Assembly (NCBI RefSeq): GCF_002803085.1
Contig: NZ_NNBJ01000027.1
Location: 1-64,000, forward strand
DNA length: 64,000 bases
Direction of reading: 5' to 3'
Source: Streptomyces sp. CB01201
GTDB lineage: Bacteria; Actinomycetota; Actinomycetes; Streptomycetales; Streptomycetaceae
The notes under the pieces were generated by a model. It was not told where the DNA came from. It worked only from the letters and a program-made list of their open reading frames with translations, and did no database searches. The position numbers and the translations under genes are program-made. This document shows positions 33,010 to 40,694 of this stretch, piece by piece. Positions within the stretch are counted from its first letter, which is position 1, and the number at the start of each line of letters is the position of its first letter.

Positions 33010-34228
33010 GCCGCATCTCCCTCGTCTCCCTCGTCTCTCTCGTCTCCCTCGTCTCCCTCGTCTCCCTCGCCGTGGCAGGACGACCCTCGCGCACCACGTG
33101 CGCGGTCCGGCGCCCCGGTTGTTCGTACGTTCGGAACGCGAACCGGCACAGCGTCAGCATCAGCGCGAACACCGGCAGCCAGCACAGCCGGGCCGGCACC
33201 CAGCCGGAGCCGTCGGGCACGGTGTGCAGCCCCGGCAGCGCGTCGCCCGTGAGCAGCCCGAGGCAGGTGACCGCGATCATCGAGGTCTGGTGCCACAGGA
33301 AGATGGTCATCGCGGACAGGTTCACCACGGCCACCGCCGCCCACAGCGCGGGCCTGCGCAGCACCCGGCGCAGCGGCCCGAGCAGCAGCAGCGCCGCGCC
33401 GCACTGGGCGAGCCCGAAGGTCACGGCGGCCAGCGTCGGCGGGTTCAGGTTGGAGATCGCCGCGCCCGGCACCCCGACCATGGACGCGGGATACCCCGCG
33501 AACCGGACGAGCAGTGCGGTCGCCCCGGCGCCGCCCACCAGCAGCACCCATCCCGTCGTGCGCAGCGACGCGCCCGCGTCGCGCCGGGCCCACAGGGCGC
33601 CCAGGCAGTACGGCACCAGCCATCCCGCCGGCAGGTTCAGCCAGCCGGTCACGGCGGCGCCGTCCTGCCCGAAGCGGTACACGTCCACGTACAGGACGAC
33701 CGCGAGCGGCCACAGCGGGTGCAGCCGGGAGACGAGCGGGGTCGCGGCCGTCAGGGCCGCGAGAACGAGCAGGAACCACAGCGGGGACAGCACCAGTTTG
33801 ACCAGGGTGTGCACGGTGTCGAAGCCCACGCCGGAGGCGAGCAGGCCCGCCGCCGCGACCAGCCACACCACGAGCACCGCCGCGACCGGGCGGAACAGCC
33901 TGCCGAGCCGGGCGCCCAGCCACCGCCCGTACGTCTCGCCCCGGGCGCGGGCGCCGACGTAACTCTTCGTCGCGACCTGCCCGCCGACCAGGAAGAAGAC
34001 CGCCAAGGTCTGGAACGCCCAGGATATGGGGGCCAGTTGGGGCATGTACTGGAGCGGACTCGCGCCGCGCACGGTCCCGGTGTCGACGACGAGCGCGGTC
34101 ACCAGCCAGTGTCCGAGCACCACCCCGAGGATGGCGAACGCGCGCAGCGCGTCCACGGCCCGGTCGCGCCCGGGCGGCGTGGCCGCCTCGATACGCCGGA
34201 CGAGTTCCCGCACGGCGGGCTCACGCAT
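33002..34228 (-). CDS. Membrane acyltransferase, family 3 (OafA/WecH-like)
   Basis: The 408-residue protein has ten or eleven predicted membrane helices and the family opening RAVDALRAFAILGVVLGHW, in which the His is catalytic, plus FFLVGGQVATKSY. Such enzymes O-acylate sugars, cell-wall polymers, lipids or antibiotics. The C-terminus is a run of RET tripeptides encoded by tandem 9-bp repeats at about 33010-33068, probably a recent slippage expansion. It overlaps the preceding hydrolase gene (8 bp, ATGCGTGA) and the following kinase gene (8 bp), so all four genes are one operon. Confidence 0.88.
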   Translation of the reverse strand: MREPAVRELVRRIEAATPPGRDRAVDALRAFAILGVVLGHWLVTALVVDTGTVRGASPLQYMPQLAPISWAFQTLAVFFLVGGQVATKSYVGARARGETYGRWLGARLGRLFRPVAAVLVVWLVAAAGLLASGVGFDTVHTLVKLVLSPLWFLLVLAALTAATPLVSRLHPLWPLAVVLYVDVYRFGQDGAAVTGWLNLPAGWLVPYCLGALWARRDAGASLRTTGWVLLVGGAGATALLVRFAGYPASMVGVPGAAISNLNPPTLAAVTFGLAQCGAALLLLGPLRRVLRRPALWAAVAVVNLSAMTIFLWHQTSMIAVTCLGLLTGDALPGLHTVPDGSGWVPARLCWLPVFALMLTLCRFAFRTYEQPGRRTAHVVREGRPATARETRETRETRETRETREMRRA

Positions 34229-35228
34229 GACGGCCCTCCTGCGGCTGCTGTCCGTTCACGATCCGGGCGAGGTTGCGCAGCGGTACGGAGCCGGGCCGCA
34301 GGTAGTCGCTGTGGCCGCCGGAACCCGCGTCGAAGAGATGCGCCCCGAAGGACCGCGATACGGGATCGGTGCCGAACCCGATGGTGACGAAGGGGAGTTG
34401 GAGGGTGGCGTGGGGGACGTCGGCTATCCAGTCGTCGCCGCCCCGGCCCGCCCAGACGGTGGCACCGGTGTGCAGCGCGGCAGCGGTGTCGAAGCCCGTA
34501 CCGGGGCTGCCGTACAGGACGATGTCGGACACCGCGACTCCGGACGCCGCCTGCGCGCACACCACCGAGCCGTAGGAGTGGCAGAGCAGGGAGATCCGGG
34601 CGGCGGGGGCAGCATGCGTCAACTGCCCTACGAATGAGACCAGTTGACGGGCGCCGTCGCTCGCCCGGCCCGGGGTGAGGACCTCGGGGCTGATCGTGGC
34701 CGGGGTCGCGTAGCCCATCCAGGCGACGACGGCGGCGTGCGGGCCCAGCTCGTCCGCGAGGGCCCGCGCGCCGTTGCGCAGCCGGGCGTACACGTCGAGG
34801 TTGGTGTCCGAGCCGGGGACGAGGACCGCGATCCGCTCCGCGTGTGCCAGGTCGCCGAAGACCTCGGCGGTCCGGCCCCCGTCACGTCCGTCGAAGGAGA
34901 GGAAGTGCCGGTCCGCGTCCGCCATGGCGTCCAACGCCCTTGCCCGGCGCCGGTTTCCGTAGTCCTCGGCCATCTTCCCGGCGGCCAGGATGCCGGTCCG
35001 GTTCGCCGCGTAGCGGGCGTCGAGCCCGGCGAGGGAGAGCGGGGCGAGGGCGGCCGGGGCGGGGGCGGGCACCGCCTCGGGACGGGCCGCACCCGACAGC
35101 GGTACGGCGACCGAGGCCGCGACGACGGCGGCGATCAGGGTGCGCCGCAGCCGCCCGGAACGGCGCCGTGCGGGATGCGGGGCTCTCCCGCGGGGATCCT
35201 GCTGTTCGTGCGGGCGGCGCGACGCCAT
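34221..35228 (-). CDS. Secreted alpha/beta hydrolase (DUF1023 type)
   Basis: The 335-residue protein has an Arg-rich N-terminus and signal peptide (about residues 28-48), then a DUF1023 alpha/beta hydrolase domain. The nucleophile Ser218 lies in LCHSYGS, the Asp in GGDDWI and the His in GGHSDYL. It is probably an extracellular esterase or lipase-like enzyme. The ATG at 35228 was chosen over 35336 because a GGAAGG ribosome site precedes it and the signal peptide follows. It is first in an operon with a membrane acyltransferase and a two-component system. An acylating membrane protein and a secreted esterase under one regulator suggest linked modification and hydrolysis of surface or exported esters. 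Confidence 0.85.
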   Translation of the reverse strand: MASRRPHEQQDPRGRAPHPARRRSGRLRRTLIAAVVAASVAVPLSGAARPEAVPAPAPAALAPLSLAGLDARYAANRTGILAAGKMAEDYGNRRRARALDAMADADRHFLSFDGRDGGRTAEVFGDLAHAERIAVLVPGSDTNLDVYARLRNGARALADELGPHAAVVAWMGYATPATISPEVLTPGRASDGARQLVSFVGQLTHAAPAARISLLCHSYGSVVCAQAASGVAVSDIVLYGSPGTGFDTAAALHTGATVWAGRGGDDWIADVPHATLQLPFVTIGFGTDPVSRSFGAHLFDAGSGGHSDYLRPGSVPLRNLARIVNGQQPQEGRHA

Positions 35229-35401
35229 GGGGATGCCTTCCCTACCGAAGTGCCCGGGCTGCCGGGGTGAAGTGGTGCCTTCGGTAAGGAAGTTATGGAG
35301 CGCACGCCGTCGTCGGCGTCCCACCGGGGAGCCCACTTGGCAGGTGGCTCCCCGGAGCCAGGGGTGGCTCTCAAGTACTACGGGGCGGATCGGCGGTCCA
35401 C

Positions 35402-35446
35402 CGCAGGGGCGGCCCCACGGCGATCAGCGACGGGCCCGCCCCTGCG
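35402..35446 (-). terminator. Terminator downstream of the KimA-like gene
   Basis: An 11-bp perfect stem (CGCAGGGGCGG at 35402-35412 and its complement at 35436-35446) with a 23-nt loop that can fold further lies 5 bp after the KimA-like stop codon on the minus strand. It also insulates the hydrolase operon promoter located in 35229-35400. Confidence 0.7.
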
Positions 35447-35450
35447 CCGA

Positions 35451-37394
35451 TCAGCGCCTGGCGGGCTGCTTCCGCTCGTCCTTGCCCCTCGCGGACTCCA
35501 ACCGGTAGGGCACGTCGATCACGGTCACGCCGGGCATGAAGAGGAGCCGGGCCTTCAGGCGGAACGCGTTCTGGTTGTGCAGCGGCTGCTCCCACCAGTG
35601 GCCCACGATGTACTCGGGGATCACCACCGACACCATCGCGGTCGGGTCCGCGTCCGCCGTCTCCTTCACATGGGCGAGGACCGGCCCGACGACCTCGCGG
35701 TACGGCGAGTTGACGATCGTCAGCGGTACGCCGAGATCGTACGAGGCCCACTGCTCGCGCAGCCGGACCGCCTCCTCGTCGGCGGCCACCGTGAGCGCGG
35801 TCAGGGTGTCGGGCCGCAGCGCCTGGGCGAAGCCGATCGCCTTCAGGGTCGGGGCGTGCACATTGGAGACGAGGACGAACGCGTGGTGGCGCGAGGGCCT
35901 GCGCGGTTTGGCGTCCGGCTCGACGGCGACCTCCCGGGCCACCTGCTCGTAGTGGCGCCGTACGCCCTTCATCCCGAAGAACAGGATCGGCATCGCGATG
36001 ATGACGAGCCAGGCCCCGTGCGTGAACTTGGTGATCAGCACGATGACGAGGACGAGCCCGGTCAGGGTCGCGCCCACCGTGTTGATGGCGAGCGCGCGGT
36101 GGATGTGCCGCCGGTTCGCACGGCCCTCGTCGGTGGCCAGGACCTTGCGCCAGTGCCTGACCATGCCGGCCTGGGACAGCGTGAACGACACGAAGACGCC
36201 GATGATGTACAGCTGGATCAGGCGGGTGAGCTGCGCGTCGAACGCCACGATCAGCGCGATCGCGGCCAGCGCGAGCAGCACGACGCCGTTGGAGTAGACG
36301 AGCCGGTCGCCCCGGTTGTAGAGCTGGCGCGGCGCGTACCGGTCCCGGGCCAGGATCGAGGCGAGCATCGGGAAGCCGTTGAACGCGGTGTTGGCGGCGA
36401 GGATCAGCACGCCCGCCGTGAACGCCTGCACCAGGTAGAACAGGATGTCCGCGTGGCCGAAGGTGGCGCGGGCGATCTGGGCGAGCGCGGTGGCGGTCGC
36501 GGTCCCCGCCGGCAGCCCCAACTCCGTTGGATCGGCGGCCACATGGACCTTGTAGACCATGGCGAGGGTCGTGATCCCGGCGAACATGGTGACCGACAAC
36601 AACCCCATGGCGGCGAGGGTGTTGGCGGCGTTGCGGGCCTTCGGCTTCTGGAAGGCGGGTACGCCGTTGCTGATCGCCTCCACGCCCGTCAGGGCCGTAC
36701 ATCCGGAGGCGAAGGCGCGCAGCGCGAGCAGCACGACGGCGATCCCGGCGTAGTTCCCGGCCGCGTGGATGGGCAGATCGGCGGACTCCGCGCGGATGGT
36801 GGCACCGGTGGCGAGCCGTACGGCGGCGAACGCGAACATCAGGTAGATGACGCACACGAAGCCGTACGTCGGGATGGCGAAGATCCGCCCGGACTCGCGG
36901 ACGCCGCGCAGGTTCATCAGGGTCAGGATCACCACGAAGCCGACCGACAGCGCGACTTCGTGGGTCGCGAGGGACGGAATCGCCGAGGTGATCGCGGCCA
37001 CGCCCGACACGACGGACACGGCGACGGTCAGTACGTAGTCGACGAGCAGCGCGCTCGCGGCGGTGAGCGCGGCGGTCGGCCCGAGGTTCTCGGCGCTGAC
37101 GACGTAGGCGCCGCCGCCCCCCGGGTAGGCGTGGCAGGTCTGCCGGTAGGACGCGATCACCACCACGAGCAGGAAGACGATGGCCGCGGCCGCGTACCAG
37201 GTGAGGTGCAGCAGGCTCGCGCCGCCGAGCGCGAGGATCAGCAGGATCTCCTCGGTGGCGTACGCGACGGACGAGAGCGGGTCGCTACAGAAGATCGGCA
37301 GGGCGAGCCGCTTGGGCAGCAGCGTCTCACCCAGGCGACTGGTGTCCAGCGGCCGTCCGACCAGCATCCGCTTGGCGGAACTCGAAACTCCCAT
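35451..37394 (-). CDS. APC-superfamily permease of the KimA (YdaO) potassium-importer type
   Basis: The 647-residue protein has about twelve membrane helices and then a cytosolic C-terminal domain of about 170 residues. Signature stretches CSDPLSSVAYATEEILLIL, SYRQTCHAYPGGGGAYVVS, DYVLTVAVSVVSG and RAFASGCTALTGVEAISNG correspond closely to Bacillus KimA, a high-affinity H+/K+ symporter controlled by c-di-AMP. KimA's C-terminal USP-like domain binds c-di-AMP; the tail here (residues about 470-640) is of the same kind. Older annotation would be amino acid permease. No ydaO-type c-di-AMP riboswitch is recognisable upstream. The ATG at 37394 is preceded by an AGGAAAG-like ribosome sequence, seen here on the complementary strand. 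Confidence 0.8.
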   Translation of the reverse strand: MGVSSSAKRMLVGRPLDTSRLGETLLPKRLALPIFCSDPLSSVAYATEEILLILALGGASLLHLTWYAAAAIVFLLVVVIASYRQTCHAYPGGGGAYVVSAENLGPTAALTAASALLVDYVLTVAVSVVSGVAAITSAIPSLATHEVALSVGFVVILTLMNLRGVRESGRIFAIPTYGFVCVIYLMFAFAAVRLATGATIRAESADLPIHAAGNYAGIAVVLLALRAFASGCTALTGVEAISNGVPAFQKPKARNAANTLAAMGLLSVTMFAGITTLAMVYKVHVAADPTELGLPAGTATATALAQIARATFGHADILFYLVQAFTAGVLILAANTAFNGFPMLASILARDRYAPRQLYNRGDRLVYSNGVVLLALAAIALIVAFDAQLTRLIQLYIIGVFVSFTLSQAGMVRHWRKVLATDEGRANRRHIHRALAINTVGATLTGLVLVIVLITKFTHGAWLVIIAMPILFFGMKGVRRHYEQVAREVAVEPDAKPRRPSRHHAFVLVSNVHAPTLKAIGFAQALRPDTLTALTVAADEEAVRLREQWASYDLGVPLTIVNSPYREVVGPVLAHVKETADADPTAMVSVVIPEYIVGHWWEQPLHNQNAFRLKARLLFMPGVTVIDVPYRLESARGKDERKQPARR

Positions 37395-37560
37395 AACCCA
37401 GGAAAGTATCTGTAATGCCGCATATCTAATGGTTTGCCGCACCGGGTGGGCCCGTATGGGTGAATTCACGTTCCGTGAGCCCCGCGTCACCGGGCGCCGC
37501 TACGCTCGTATGCCGTACGGCGTACCTCGGCAACGCGGTTGACGCGTAAGGGAGTTGACC

Positions 37561-38391
37561 ATGACCCGCCCCAATGACCTCAACCCCTGGGACTCACCCC
37601 GCGCGTTCTACGGAGCCGAACTGCGAGGCAAGCGGAAAGCCGCCGGCCTCTCCCAGGACGAGCTCGGCGCGCTGGTCTTCTGCTCGGGCGCGTACATCGG
37701 CCAGATGGAGAACGCGACGCGCCGCCCCCCACTGGAAATGGCCAGGCTGCTGGACGCCGCGCTGCACACGGACGGGATCCTGACCCGGATGTGCGTGGCG
37801 ATGGAGCAGGCTTCGCAGCATGCGGAGTACTTCCGCCTGGCGGCCGAGCTTGAGGCGATGGCCTCGTCCATCTGTGAGTACGCGCCGATGATTGTGCCGG
37901 GGTTGCTTCAGACGCCGGAGTACACCCGGGCCCTCATCAGGACATCCCGCCCTTTCGCGAGCACCGATTTCATCGAGAAGGCCGTCGCCACTCGCCGGGA
38001 GCGGGCCCAGTTGCTCGACGGACCTGAGCCGCCGGAGGTGTGGTTCATCGTTCACGAGATCGTGCTGACGACGTCGGTCGGCGATGCGGCGGTCATGCAC
38101 GCCCAACTCGCACATCTCGTCCGCCTCATCGAGCAGCATCGCGTGGTGATGCAGGTGATTCCGATGTCGGAGGGCGCCCATCCCCTCATGCACGGCATGT
38201 TCGCGGTGATGTCCTTCTCTGACGCCCCGCCCGTGGTGTACACCGAATCCGCTTATTCAGGGCAGCTGTTGGACAGTCCGGCCCTGGTAGCGAGTTACGC
38301 GAAGACCTACGATCTGGGCAGGGCCGTGGCGTTGTCACCGGACGCGTCCTTGGCCATGATCCGGGCGGCTATGGAGGACTTCGCACCATGA
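37561..38391 (+). CDS. XRE-family regulator with DUF5753 (WhiJ-like)
   Basis: The 276-residue protein has an N-terminal XRE helix-turn-helix (residues 18-70; RGKRKAAGLSQDELGALVF, SGAYIGQMENATRRP) and the large C-terminal DUF5753 domain (about 95-270; VPGLLQTPEYTRALI, HRVVMQVIPMSEGAHPLMHG). Such proteins work with a small DUF397 protein encoded next door; WhiJ of S. coelicolor, a developmental regulator, is the model. The ATG at 37561 has an AAGGGAG ribosome site. Its stop overlaps the DUF397 start as ATGA. Confidence 0.93.
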   Translation: MTRPNDLNPWDSPRAFYGAELRGKRKAAGLSQDELGALVFCSGAYIGQMENATRRPPLEMARLLDAALHTDGILTRMCVAMEQASQHAEYFRLAAELEAMASSICEYAPMIVPGLLQTPEYTRALIRTSRPFASTDFIEKAVATRRERAQLLDGPEPPEVWFIVHEIVLTTSVGDAAVMHAQLAHLVRLIEQHRVVMQVIPMSEGAHPLMHGMFAVMSFSDAPPVVYTESAYSGQLLDSPALVASYAKTYDLGRAVALSPDASLAMIRAAMEDFAP

Positions 38392-38651
38392 ACATAACGC
38401 GCTCTCTGGCCAACGCCCGCTGGCGGAAGTCGTCCTACAGCAACGCGGAGGGCGGCAACTGCGTGGAGGTGGCGGAAGGCGCGTGGCGCAAGTCGTCGTA
38501 CAGCAACGCTGACGGCGGGAGCTGCGTCGAGGTGGCGGACGGCTTCGGGAACGTCGTGCCCGTGCGGGACAGCAAGGTGGCGGCCGGGCCGGTCCTGGTG
38601 GTCGGGGCCGGGGCGTGGGCCCGGTTCGTGGGTGCGGTCAAGGCGTCCTGA
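38388..38651 (+). CDS. DUF397 protein with a duplicated motif (87 aa)
   Basis: The DUF397 signature WRKSSYSNAEGGNCVEVAEG is present twice in tandem (residues 12-30 and 33-51), followed by the normal domain end VVPVRDSKVAAGP and an Ala-rich tail. Typical DUF397 proteins have one copy in about 65 residues. ATGA overlap couples it to the XRE/DUF5753 gene. In WhiJ-type modules the small protein is thought to antagonise the DNA-binding partner. Confidence 0.92.
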   Translation: MNITRSLANARWRKSSYSNAEGGNCVEVAEGAWRKSSYSNADGGSCVEVADGFGNVVPVRDSKVAAGPVLVVGAGAWARFVGAVKAS

Positions 38652-38674
38652 GTTCGGCAGCGGCGGACCTGCGA

Positions 38675-38708
38675 AGGGCCCCGTGCCGCGGTGTGCGGCT
38701 GGGGCCCT
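38675..38708 (+). terminator. Compound terminator hairpin after the DUF397 gene
   Basis: An outer 8-bp stem (AGGGCCCC at 38675-38682, complement 38701-38708) encloses an inner 5-bp stem (GCCGC 38685-38689, GCGGC 38695-38699) with a 5-nt loop. Confidence 0.75.
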
Positions 38709-38758
38709 GGCGTGGTTCGCGGATCGGTGCCGCCGGGTTCGGATCGGCGCCGGGTTCG

Positions 38759-39235
38759 TCAGATGGTGCGGGTGGCCTGGGTGTGGCGCAGGGTGCGGAG
38801 GATGAGCCATTGGTCGCCCCAGGCCATCGCGGTGCCGATGACGGCCATGACGATGCCGAGGGTGAGCTGCCCGGTCGCCGCACCGAGTGCGAGGCCGACG
38901 ATGCCGAGGCCGTAGCGGACCGCGAAGCGCACGACCAGCAGACCCAGGGCCAGGAACCGGGTGCGCTTGTTCTTCCACAGCGACTTCATGTACCGGATAC
39001 GGGCCTTCAGGACGGTGAAGGCGAGCACGATCTGGACGATCGCGACGACCGGGATCAACGCGTACAGCACCGGGTAGGCCCGAGCGATGTCGAAGATCCC
39101 GGCGAAGAGGCCCACCAGCGGGAAGTACCAGTTCGGCAGACCCATCAGGACCGGTTCCCCTTTGCCCGCCGCCGAGTTGACCGGCTGAGCAGTGCTGACC
39201 TGAACCGGCGTCTCCATCGCGACCGTGGCGCTCAT
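38759..39235 (-). CDS. Predicted membrane protein, function unknown (158 aa)
   Basis: No named family is recognised. There are about four hydrophobic helices (WYFPLVGLFAGIFDIARAY, VLYALIPVVAIVQIVLAF, FLALGLLVVRFAVRYGLGIVG, LTLGIVMAVIGTAMAWG) and a basic loop (RIRYMKSLWKNKRTR). The ATG at 39235 has a GAGGGGAA ribosome site, and the region upstream (39236-39410) is its leader. It converges on the DUF397 gene. Similar small four-helix proteins are common and uncharacterised in Streptomyces. Confidence 0.65.
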   Translation of the reverse strand: MSATVAMETPVQVSTAQPVNSAAGKGEPVLMGLPNWYFPLVGLFAGIFDIARAYPVLYALIPVVAIVQIVLAFTVLKARIRYMKSLWKNKRTRFLALGLLVVRFAVRYGLGIVGLALGAATGQLTLGIVMAVIGTAMAWGDQWLILRTLRHTQATRTI

Positions 39236-39413
39236 GGCGTTCCCCTCACGTTTTCCCCGTGCCCGCCGGCCCCTTGCCGACACCACTGATACTCCCGTCC
39301 GGCACGCCCCCGGCGGCAGAGCGAAGAATCCCAACTCCCGCAGGACAAATGTCCTGAGCGGGTCCGTGGTCAGTGGTCCGTGGTCAGTGGTCCGTGGTCC
39401 GTGGTCCGTTGGC

Positions 39414-39860
39414 TCAGACGAGGGCGGTGACGAGGAGGGTGAAGGCGGCAACGATGATGGCGACGCGTATGTAGTGGTAGCGGTCCCAGCGGCTCAGCTG
39501 CTCCTTCCAGTCGGCGGGCCGGGTCTCGGCGGTCCACGTCTTGCCCCGGTTGTTGATCGGGACGAGAAGCAGGAGCGACATGACCACGCTGAGGATCAGG
39601 AGTGCGGCGGCGATGACGACGAGGCCGGTGCCGCCCCGGTGCCGTCCGGCGACCACCCAGATCACGGCGAGGACGAGCGAGCCGATGTACCAGAACGGCA
39701 TCACGGCCCCGAGCATCCGGCCTCCGTGCGAGCGGGCGCTCTGATTGCTGTCGTCGGGGAGGCCGTTGAAGATCGGGTTCATGACGAAGGCGACGGCGAA
39801 CTCCACCCCCACCATCAGGCCGACGACCACGGTGGTGGTGACCTCTAGTGCGGCGAGCAT
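39414..39860 (-). CDS. DUF1772-type membrane protein, probable target of the divergent TetR regulator
   Basis: The 148-residue protein has four predicted membrane helices and the DUF1772 pattern: GVEFAVAFVMNPIFNGLPD near the start, then VPINNRGKTW followed by a WDRYHYIRVAI segment near the end. Function is unknown. The start ATG at 39860 is divergent from a TetR gene across a 90-bp gap holding two CTAGC-N3-GCTAG palindromes, one just 18 bp from this start, so it is very likely repressed by that regulator. Between 39236 and 39413 lies a short non-coding stretch with tandem GTCAGTGGTCC units (about 39365-39410). Confidence 0.8.
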   Translation of the reverse strand: MLAALEVTTTVVVGLMVGVEFAVAFVMNPIFNGLPDDSNQSARSHGGRMLGAVMPFWYIGSLVLAVIWVVAGRHRGGTGLVVIAAALLILSVVMSLLLLVPINNRGKTWTAETRPADWKEQLSRWDRYHYIRVAIIVAAFTLLVTALV

Positions 39861-39877
39861 GGTGACCCTCCAGATTT

Positions 39878-39941
39878 CTAGCGCTGCTAGGTGATGAGGC
39901 AATGCTAGACCTGTCGACGCTCTCTTGTCTAGCGGTGCTAG
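39878..39941. promoter_or_regulatory. Two CTAGC-N3-GCTAG palindromes, TetR operators
   Basis: CTAGCGCTGCTAG (39878-39890) and CTAGCGGTGCTAG (39929-39941) share perfect 5-bp arms and a 3-bp spacer and lie 51 bp apart in a 90-bp divergent promoter region. A half-site GCTAG occurs at 39904. CTAG is rare in high-GC DNA, so the pair is very unlikely by chance. One sits next to each start codon. Confidence 0.8.
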
Positions 39942-39950
39942 CATCGGGTC

Positions 39951-40529
39951 ATGTCGGTACAGGAACGCAAGGAACGCGAACGGGCGGACCGCGAGCGCCT
40001 CATCGTGACGACGGCCCGCGAACTCGCCGAGCACCAGGGCTGGGACGCGGTCACCACGCGGCGGCTCGCGGAACGCATCGAGTACAGCCAGCCCGTGCTC
40101 TACAGCCACTTCCGCGGCAAGCGCGAGATCATCGGCGCCGTCGCCCTCCAAGGCGCGGCCGAGCTGGCCGTGGCGGTACGGGCGGCGACCGCCGCTGCGA
40201 GGGGGCCGCGTGCCCGGGCGTACGCGCTCGCCCGCGCCTACCTCGACTTCGCCACCCGCAACCCGGCGGTCTACGACGCTATCTTCCAGCTCGACGGCGG
40301 CCTCCCGTATGCGCGGGAGGACACTCCGGAGCCGCTGAAGGACGCCTTCGCCGCCCTGTTCGAGACGCTCGGCGAGGTCGCGGGGGACGGGGTCGACCCG
40401 GGCCTTTTCACCGAGGTGTTCTGGGCGTCCCTGCACGGGGTGGCAACCCTGACCCGCTCGGGACGACTGCCTCCGGAGCACACCGAGCAGAGGCTGAAGC
40501 TCCTGGTGGACCGGCTGCCCGCGGCCTGA
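39951..40529 (+). CDS. TetR-family regulator with palindromic operators in its promoter
   Basis: The 192-residue protein has an N-terminal TetR HTH (residues 15-62; LIVTTARELAEHQGWDAVTTRRLAERI, VLYSHFRGKREIIGAV) and a helical ligand-binding C-terminal domain of the WHG type (AIFQLDGGLP, VFWASLHGVATL). It is probably a dimeric repressor of itself and of the divergent DUF1772 gene through the two CTAGC palindromes. The ATG at 39951 follows the second operator by 9 bp with no clear ribosome site between them. Confidence 0.92.
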   Translation: MSVQERKERERADRERLIVTTARELAEHQGWDAVTTRRLAERIEYSQPVLYSHFRGKREIIGAVALQGAAELAVAVRAATAAARGPRARAYALARAYLDFATRNPAVYDAIFQLDGGLPYAREDTPEPLKDAFAALFETLGEVAGDGVDPGLFTEVFWASLHGVATLTRSGRLPPEHTEQRLKLLVDRLPAA

Positions 40530-40639
40530 CCCGACGCCCTGCGGGCGGGCGTTGTCGGCGGCGCACCTCAGCCGCCGGCCCCCGCCGACCCGCCGGAGGA
40601 CCGGACGGTCCGGGAGCCGGGATCCGGGAGCCGAGGCCG

Positions 40640-40672
40640 CGGAGCCGGGATCCGGGAGGGATCCCGGCTCCG
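40640..40672. terminator. Terminator between convergent TetR and hydrolase genes
   Basis: A 14-bp stem (CGGAGCCGGGATCC at 40640-40653, complement 40659-40672) with loop GGGAG sits 22 bp from the hydrolase stop. A second weaker hairpin of ACGCCC/GGGCGT type lies at about 40534-40552 behind the TetR stop. Confidence 0.85.
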
Positions 40673-40694
40673 CCGGGCGACGCTCCAGAGCGCG

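Noticed and set aside
37395..37560. ydaO (c-di-AMP) riboswitch upstream of the KimA-like gene
   Set aside because: None of the conserved ydaO core segments can be recognised on the minus strand.
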